DNA of 6,491 nt from Bacteroidales bacterium (GTDB taxonomy: Bacteria; Bacteroidota; Bacteroidia; Bacteroidales; UBA12481): NCBI GenBank assembly GCA_028707745.1, contig JAQWAJ010000103.1, forward strand, positions 1-6,491, read 5' to 3'. The notes under the pieces are model-generated. The model was given only the letters and a program-made list of their open reading frames with translations. It was not told the DNA's origin and ran no database searches. The translations under genes and the position numbers were made by a program. Shown here one piece after another: positions 1 through 6,491 of this stretch (positions within the stretch are counted from its first letter, which is position 1; each line of letters starts with the position of its first letter).

Positions 1-86
1 AAAACACCGGCAATCCGCTGTTCAGGATCGGTAACTGCCAATCCCGTCCGCTTCCGGACATAATCTATTCCTATTATTCGTCCCAT
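1..86 (-). CDS. ruvX: RuvX/YqgF family RNase H-fold nuclease, N-terminal fragment
   Basis: The reverse complement from the ATG at 86-84 reads MGRIIGIDYVRKRTGLAVTD and continues PEQRIAGV before the window edge cuts it, so 28 complete codons are visible. This is the first beta-hairpin of the YqgF/RuvX family, whose signature is roughly (I/F)D(Y/F)GxKRxGxAxxD. Asp8 is the expected first metal-binding carboxylate. The family is described as a putative Holliday-junction resolvase and, in E. coli, as acting in 16S rRNA 5'-end maturation; members are about 135-150 aa, so roughly four fifths is missing here. The oddity is Val10 (codon GTC, bases 59-57) where the family has glycine. The start is the only ATG that fits the family N-terminus. 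The gene is divergent from pckA across 124 bases. I see no TAnnTTTG box on its strand in that gap, so its promoter is unresolved. The family call is firm; activity of this copy cannot be judged. Confidence 0.85.
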   Translation of the reverse strand, partial: MGRIIGIDYVRKRTGLAVTDPEQRIAGV

Positions 87-171
87 CTGAAATTTGCCTG
101 TAAATATAGACAATTCTGAGCATCGCTGAATACCCCTGAATAATAGCAGGTAATCTATAACATTCAATTTA

Positions 172-179
172 TATCTTTG
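172..179 (+). promoter_or_regulatory. Bacteroidetes-type -7 box (TATCTTTG) for pckA
   Basis: TATCTTTG is an exact match to TAnnTTTG, the -7 element used by the Bacteroidetes primary sigma factor. It lies 31 bases before the pckA ATG, implying a start of transcription near 184-187 and a leader of about 25 bases. The leader is A/T-rich and has no Shine-Dalgarno sequence, as is normal in this phylum. No clear TTTG -33 element is present at the usual spacing (about 148-155), so the promoter may be weak or depend on an activator. Upstream, the heptamer CTGAATA occurs twice, at 126-132 and 136-142. Confidence 0.6.
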
Positions 180-210
180 TTTAATAAAATGTAATCAAAC
201 AAATATTGAC

Positions 211-1857
211 ATGAAAGACCTGAAAGCAGCAGTGACGGATGTGCTGGGCCATCACCCCGGAGTACTGAAAAACATATCCCGCACCGAAATGATTCGCCTC
301 TCGGTAGAGCGGCACGAAGCCATGGTAACCGAATCAGGGGCATTAGCCACCTGGACCGCCCCCGAATCGACCGGCCGCAGTCCCAAGGACACCTTGATTG
401 TGAAAAGGAGTTCCAGTGAGGGTAATATTGACTGGACTTCTGCAAACAATCTTCCGATCGATGCAGATACTTTTGATTCTATTCTGGAAGATGCCATCGG
501 CCAGTTGAAAGTTGCCGACAAGTTATATGAAACTGACCGGACTATCGGGGCCGACAGTAAATATGCACTTCCGGTTAAAGTTGTGACCAATCGTGCGCTA
601 CATACTCTTTTCATTGACAACATGTTTCGTCCGGTACCGGCTGATATTGAAAAAAGCTGCTTTGCCAAAGACGGTTTCCTTTTGATCGCCCTGCCCTATT
701 ACAAATTGGATAGCGCAAAATATGAAGGCAAGTTGAGAAAACTGCCTAACGGAAAAACTTCCGATCTGGTTGTTGCTATGGATTTCGATCGCGGGATTGG
801 CATGGTGATTGGTTCAGCCTACATGGGCAGCATGAAAAAGATGCTCTTTACGGTTATGAACTATCTGCTTCCTTTGCGAGGTATCCTTCCTCTGCATTGC
901 TCTGCCAACGAAGGCACTAAAAAAGATTCAGCACTGCTGTTAGGGCTTTCGGGAACGGGTAAGACTACCCTTTCAGCTGATCCTGCCCGGGCACTTTTAG
1001 GAGATGATGAGCATGGATGGAGTGACGACGGCATTGCGAACTTCGAAAATGGCTGTTATGCAAAAATGATCGATATCAATCCAAAAAAAGAGCCCGACAT
1101 CTATGATGCGGTCATGCATAAAGCAGATTATCTGAAACATGGTTCCATGGTTGAAAATGCTATGGTCTATCCCGATGGGCGTTTTGATTTCGATGACAAC
1201 CGGTTTACTGAAAACTCAAGAGCTTCATTTCCACTGAGTTTCCTGAAAAACATCAAACCCTCGTCAGTTGCTGGTCACCCGAAAACCATTCTATTTCTGA
1301 CCGCAGATGCTTATGGGGTATTGCCGCCCGTATCGAAGCTAAATAAAGAGCAAGCTATGCTCTGGTTCATGATGGGGTATACCTCAAAACTTGCCGGTAC
1401 CGAAACTGGTGTTACCGAGCCGCAGGTAGCTTTTTCAAGGTTTTTCGGAGCACCGTTTATGCCCTGTAAACCGGATAAGTATGCCACTATGTTGGGCGAG
1501 AAGATGGAGAAATTCCAGACCAATGTGTTTCTGGTGAATACAGGCTGGAGCGGAGGCAGCTATGGGATTGGCAAGCGTATCGATCTTACCTTGACCCGTC
1601 GCATGGTTAATGCCGCATTGAGCGGAGAACTTGATGGCGTTGATTACACTGATGACAAGCTGTTCCATTTACAGATTCCGGTGAGCTGCCCGGGTGTGCC
1701 ATCGGAAATTCTGAATCCGATCAATACATGGGCTGATCCTGAAGCTTATCGTGCTGCTGCAAACAAGCTGGCCAAGCAGTTCAGTGACCATTTTGATAAA
1801 GCCTACGGTTCCAATAATCTTCCGGCCAGCATGGTTAGCCAATGCCCTGGGAAGTAA
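211..1857 (+). CDS. pckA: Phosphoenolpyruvate carboxykinase (ATP), complete
   Basis: The 548-aa product is a cytosolic ATP-dependent PEP carboxykinase, catalysing oxaloacetate + ATP <-> PEP + CO2 + ADP; E. coli PckA is 540 aa. Motifs in order are TGRSPKD at 54-60 (Arg56, oxaloacetate-binding), MKK at 208-210 and His229 in HCSANEG (Mn2+/substrate lysine and histidine), the P-loop GLSGTGKT at 245-252, GDDEHGW at 264-270 (kinase-2 aspartates 265/266), Arg337 in NSR, and NTGWSGGSYGIGKR at 443-456 near the adenine/phosphate site. All expected catalytic residues are present, so the enzyme should be active. Flanking positions are unusual: YMGSMKK instead of Y(A/G)GEMKK, FENGCYAK instead of FEGGCYAK, and NSR instead of NTR, pointing to a divergent branch of the family. 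The ATG at 211 is chosen because the -7 box at 172-179 rules out an upstream start. The gene stands alone, with its own promoter and a strong terminator 44 bases after the stop. Direction of flux (gluconeogenic or fermentative, oxaloacetate-forming) cannot be read from sequence. Confidence 0.97.
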   Translation: MKDLKAAVTDVLGHHPGVLKNISRTEMIRLSVERHEAMVTESGALATWTAPESTGRSPKDTLIVKRSSSEGNIDWTSANNLPIDADTFDSILEDAIGQLKVADKLYETDRTIGADSKYALPVKVVTNRALHTLFIDNMFRPVPADIEKSCFAKDGFLLIALPYYKLDSAKYEGKLRKLPNGKTSDLVVAMDFDRGIGMVIGSAYMGSMKKMLFTVMNYLLPLRGILPLHCSANEGTKKDSALLLGLSGTGKTTLSADPARALLGDDEHGWSDDGIANFENGCYAKMIDINPKKEPDIYDAVMHKADYLKHGSMVENAMVYPDGRFDFDDNRFTENSRASFPLSFLKNIKPSSVAGHPKTILFLTADAYGVLPPVSKLNKEQAMLWFMMGYTSKLAGTETGVTEPQVAFSRFFGAPFMPCKPDKYATMLGEKMEKFQTNVFLVNTGWSGGSYGIGKRIDLTLTRRMVNAALSGELDGVDYTDDKLFHLQIPVSCPGVPSEILNPINTWADPEAYRAAANKLAKQFSDHFDKAYGSNNLPASMVSQCPGK

Positions 1858-1901
1858 AGATGGATGATTATTTGTCTTTCACAAGACCTCTATAAATTGC
1901 T

Positions 1902-1935
1902 AAACCCCGATCTCTTGTCAGAGATCGGGGTTTTT
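1902..1935 (+). terminator. Intrinsic terminator of pckA
   Basis: AAACCCCGATCTCT (1902-1915) pairs perfectly with AGAGATCGGGGTTT (1920-1933) around the 4-base loop TGTC, giving a 14-bp G+C-rich stem. Its right arm runs into a five-T tract (1931-1935). It begins 44 bases after the pckA stop. On the opposite strand only three T follow the stem, so it is at best a weak terminator for leftward transcription. Confidence 0.93.
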
Positions 1936-1971
1936 GCAACTTTAACCGGATAACTCAATTTAGATAACATT

Positions 1972-2043
1972 ATGACAGAAAACCGTGGTTTTCTGTGGCC
2001 CACACCTATTAACGGCGCGGATATAGAGAAACGAAAATCTTAA
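1972..2043 (+). other. Possible 23-codon ORF, uncertain
   Basis: An ATG at 1972 opens MTENRGFLWPTPINGADIEK and three further residues before TAA at 2041-2043. The composition is protein-like and hydrophilic, but the frame is short, no TAnnTTTG box precedes it, and its codons 2-9 coincide with the dyad at 1975-1996, which would fold over the start of the message. It lies downstream of the strong pckA terminator, so it would need its own promoter. I do not recognise the peptide. Chance is the simplest explanation; a C-terminal remnant or a small protein are alternatives. Confidence 0.12.
1975..1996. repeat. Dyad symmetry, 10-bp arms
   Basis: ACAGAAAACC (1975-1984) and GGTTTTCTGT (1987-1996) are perfect reverse complements separated by GT. 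As RNA, the two-base gap would force the inner pair open, giving about a 9-bp stem with a four-base loop. Neither strand has a T tract directly after it, so it is not a standard intrinsic terminator. It could be an operator-like palindrome, an RNA hairpin or a mobile-repeat remnant; nothing in the window decides between these. Confidence 0.6.
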
Positions 2044-2044
2044 A

Positions 2045-2173
2045 TCAGAACACACTTTTTAATCCTTTCCAAATATCCAAACTCTTTTTTGAATTACCAA
2101 ATGTTTCTTTAATTATTTCATCTTTAGAAAAAGGTCGTTGGTCAAAGAGAAAAATCCGCTTGATACCATTGAA
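2045..2173 (-). pseudogene. Possible 3'-end remnant of an unidentified gene
   Basis: Read leftward, this strand stays open from just after the nifJ stop (2230) to a TGA at 2047-2045, in the same frame as nifJ, for 61 codons. The part after the terminator hairpin looks most like coding sequence: it contains FNGIKRIFLFDQRPF followed by SKDEIIKETFGNSKKSLDIW and then KGLKSVF before the stop, rich in lysine with regularly spaced hydrophobic residues. There is no plausible start codon in this frame, and the region is much more AT-rich than nifJ. I do not recognise the family. It may be the tail of a decayed or displaced gene, or a chance open frame in AT-rich DNA. Confidence 0.2.
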
Positions 2174-2175
2174 TG

Positions 2176-2209
2176 AAAAAAAGAAAGGGCGCACCGTGAT
2201 GCGCCCTTT
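2176..2209 (-). terminator. Intrinsic terminator of nifJ
   Basis: AAAGGGCGCA (2184-2193) and TGCGCCCTTT (2200-2209) form a perfect 10-bp stem around a 6-base loop. On the minus strand the stem is followed, after one C, by seven T (complement of the A run 2176-2182). It starts 21 bases past the nifJ stop codon. The spacing and T tract fit termination of leftward nifJ transcription; the plus-strand side (TTTGCAATA) lacks a comparable tract. Confidence 0.92.
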
Positions 2210-2230
2210 GCAATATATCTCCCTGAAGAA

Positions 2231-5785
<3,555 letters not shown>

Positions 5786-5799
5786 TCACAAATCGGGGG

Positions 5800-5807
5800 C
5801 AAAAGTA
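5800..5807 (-). promoter_or_regulatory. Bacteroidetes-type -7 box (TACTTTTG) for nifJ
   Basis: On the minus strand TACTTTTG is an exact TAnnTTTG match, ending 41 bases before the nifJ ATG at 5758. The expected transcription start is near 5793-5796, leaving a leader of about 35-40 bases with a weak purine run (GAAGG) but no good Shine-Dalgarno spacing. A TTTG lies upstream at 5837-5834, but the 26-base spacer is longer than the usual 17-23, so the -33 element is unresolved. The box supports nifJ having its own promoter rather than depending on read-through from rho. Confidence 0.6.
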
Positions 5808-5870
5808 ATAATTAATGATGTAAATAGCTATGACAAATACCATGAAAGAGCATGGATAGTATAGCAGGAA

Positions 5871-5890
5871 ATCCCGACTTTCGCCGGGAT
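5871..5890 (-). repeat. REP-like GNRA-capped hairpin between rho and nifJ
   Basis: On the minus strand ATCCCGGC-GAAA-GTCGGGAT folds into an 8-bp stem with one G-U wobble and a GAAA tetraloop. It sits 27 bases after the rho stop. Only three T follow (ATTTCC), so it is a weak candidate for a rho intrinsic terminator. The flanked form GTCATCCCGGCGAAAGTCGG resembles dispersed palindromic REP-type units known from many bacterial genomes; that resemblance is from memory and only one copy is in this window. A transcript-stabilising 3' hairpin is another possible role. Confidence 0.6.
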
Positions 5891-5917
5891 GACAACTCTG
5901 ACAAGGGATATCCGATA

Positions 5918-6491
5918 TTATTCGGAGTTCATGGAAATCAGGAACTCTTCGTTGGTACGGGTTCCGTTGATTTTATCGCGCATAAATTCCAATGCTTCGG
6001 CGGGGTTCATATCTGACAGGTAGTTTCGGAGCACCCACATTTTGTTGAGGAAGTCCCTGGAATGGAGTAGATCTTCCCGGCGTGTGCTGGAAGCCTGGAT
6101 ATCGACAGCTGGCCATATCCGCTTGTTAGCCAGCTTTCTATCGAGTTGCAGTTCCATATTACCGGTGCCCTTGAATTCTTCAAAGATCACCTCATCCATT
6201 TTTGAACCGGTATCGATCAGGGCGGTAGCCAGAATGGTCAGACTTCCTCCATTTTCAATATTACGGGCAGCTCCGAAAAACCGTTTCGGTTTGTGCAGGG
6301 CATTAGCGTCCACACCCCCTGACAGCACTTTACCGGAAGCTGGCTGAACGGTATTATAAGCCCGGGCAAGCCTGGTGATTGAATCGAGCAGGATGACCAC
6401 ATCGTGGCCGCATTCGACAAGCCTTTTTGCTTTCTCGAGTACGATAGTAGCAACCCGGACATGTTTTTCGGCCGGTTCATCAAAGGTACTG
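5918..6491 (-). CDS. rho: Transcription termination factor Rho, C-terminal part
   Basis: The frame is open from the window edge to TAA at 5920-5918, giving 190 residues of the C-terminal RecA-like ATPase domain of the hexameric RNA helicase Rho. The numbering here is within the fragment. [16 protein letters not shown] (31-46) holds the Walker B aspartate. The Q-loop region is [19 protein letters not shown] (52-70). The R-loop is [11 protein letters not shown] (104-114), with the translocation lysine at 107. SSTRRED (134-140) carries the arginine-finger region. The end [10 protein letters not shown] matches the usual Rho C-terminus. The RNA-binding N-terminal domain and the Walker A P-loop lie beyond the window. 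Rho terminates untranslated transcripts. An internal GTG at 6400-6398 is the valine of Walker B, not a start. nifJ follows in the same orientation after 159 bases but has its own -7 box, so co-transcription is not required. Confidence 0.98.
   Translation of the reverse strand, partial: STFDEPAEKHVRVATIVLEKAKRLVECGHDVVILLDSITRLARAYNTVQPASGKVLSGGVDANALHKPKRFFGAARNIENGGSLTILATALIDTGSKMDEVIFEEFKGTGNMELQLDRKLANKRIWPAVDIQASSTRREDLLHSRDFLNKMWVLRNYLSDMNPAEALEFMRDKINGTRTNEEFLISMNSE

Larger units (their letters stand above)
1858..2230. other. Convergent intergenic region between pckA and nifJ
   Basis: This 373-base gap lies between two genes pointing at each other. It holds the pckA terminator (1902-1935), a dyad with a 10-bp stem (1975-1996), an AT-rich section (34 G+C in 120 bases over 2041-2160, about 28%) and the nifJ terminator (2176-2209). 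No convincing complete gene, RNA gene or TAnnTTTG promoter box was seen on either strand. Two short open frames, 1972-2043 plus and 2230-2045 minus, are described separately as uncertain. Confidence 0.8.

Noticed and set aside
252..668. 138-codon open frame antisense to pckA
   Set aside because: It lies wholly inside a well-supported gene, has no recognisable domain or promoter, and its composition is that of a shadow frame.
5840..5855. Short inverted repeat CCATG-aaagag-CATGG upstream of nifJ
   Set aside because: The stem is only 5 bp with no T tract, and such repeats are expected by chance in a 159-base gap.
5890..5904. TGACAA twice, three bases apart (a third copy at 5831-5836)
   Set aside because: Six-base repeats in AT-rich intergenic DNA are not significant, and no site of this form is known to me.
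6042..6347. 101-codon plus-strand open frame opposite rho
   Set aside because: It is antisense to the highly conserved Rho ATPase domain; its serine/arginine-rich composition is typical of a shadow frame.

Overview
The window is a stretch of housekeeping and central-metabolism genes from a Bacteroidetes chromosome, probably an anaerobic or facultative member of the Bacteroidales or a close relative. The lineage is inferred from three things: TAnnTTTG-type -7 promoter boxes ahead of two genes, A/T-rich leaders with no Shine-Dalgarno sequence, and protein sequences that read like Bacteroidetes versions of RuvX, Rho and pyruvate:ferredoxin oxidoreductase. No species can be named from the sequence alone.

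Layout, left to right. Bases 1-86 (minus) are the first 28 codons of ruvX/yqgF, cut by the window edge. A 124-base divergent intergenic region (87-210) carries a perfect -7 box for the next gene. Bases 211-1857 (plus) are a complete ATP-dependent phosphoenolpyruvate carboxykinase gene (pckA), followed by a strong intrinsic terminator at 1902-1935. The convergent gap 1858-2230 holds that terminator, a 10-bp-stem dyad at 1975-1996 and an AT-rich stretch (about 28% G+C over 2041-2160) that may be a decayed coding remnant. It ends with a second intrinsic terminator at 2176-2209 on the minus strand. Bases 2231-5758 (minus) are a complete single-chain pyruvate:ferredoxin (flavodoxin) oxidoreductase gene (nifJ/por, 1175 aa). 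A 159-base gap (5759-5917) contains its -7 box and a REP-like GNRA-capped hairpin. Bases 5918-6491 (minus) are the last 190 codons of transcription terminator Rho.

The two complete genes act at the PEP-pyruvate-acetyl-CoA node. PckA interconverts PEP + CO2 + ADP with oxaloacetate + ATP; in fermentative Bacteroidetes it typically runs toward oxaloacetate to feed succinate formation. NifJ oxidises pyruvate to acetyl-CoA + CO2 and puts the electrons on ferredoxin or flavodoxin. They converge and each has its own promoter box and terminator, so they are separate transcription units. ruvX (DNA/rRNA metabolism) and rho (transcription termination) are unrelated neighbours.

I did not find a new biological system. 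The points worth a second look are modest: a glycine-to-valine change in the RuvX active-site motif, a PckA with unusual residues beside conserved catalytic ones, a 61-codon open stretch in frame behind the nifJ stop, a dyad overlapping a 23-codon ORF, and the REP-like hairpin between rho and nifJ.
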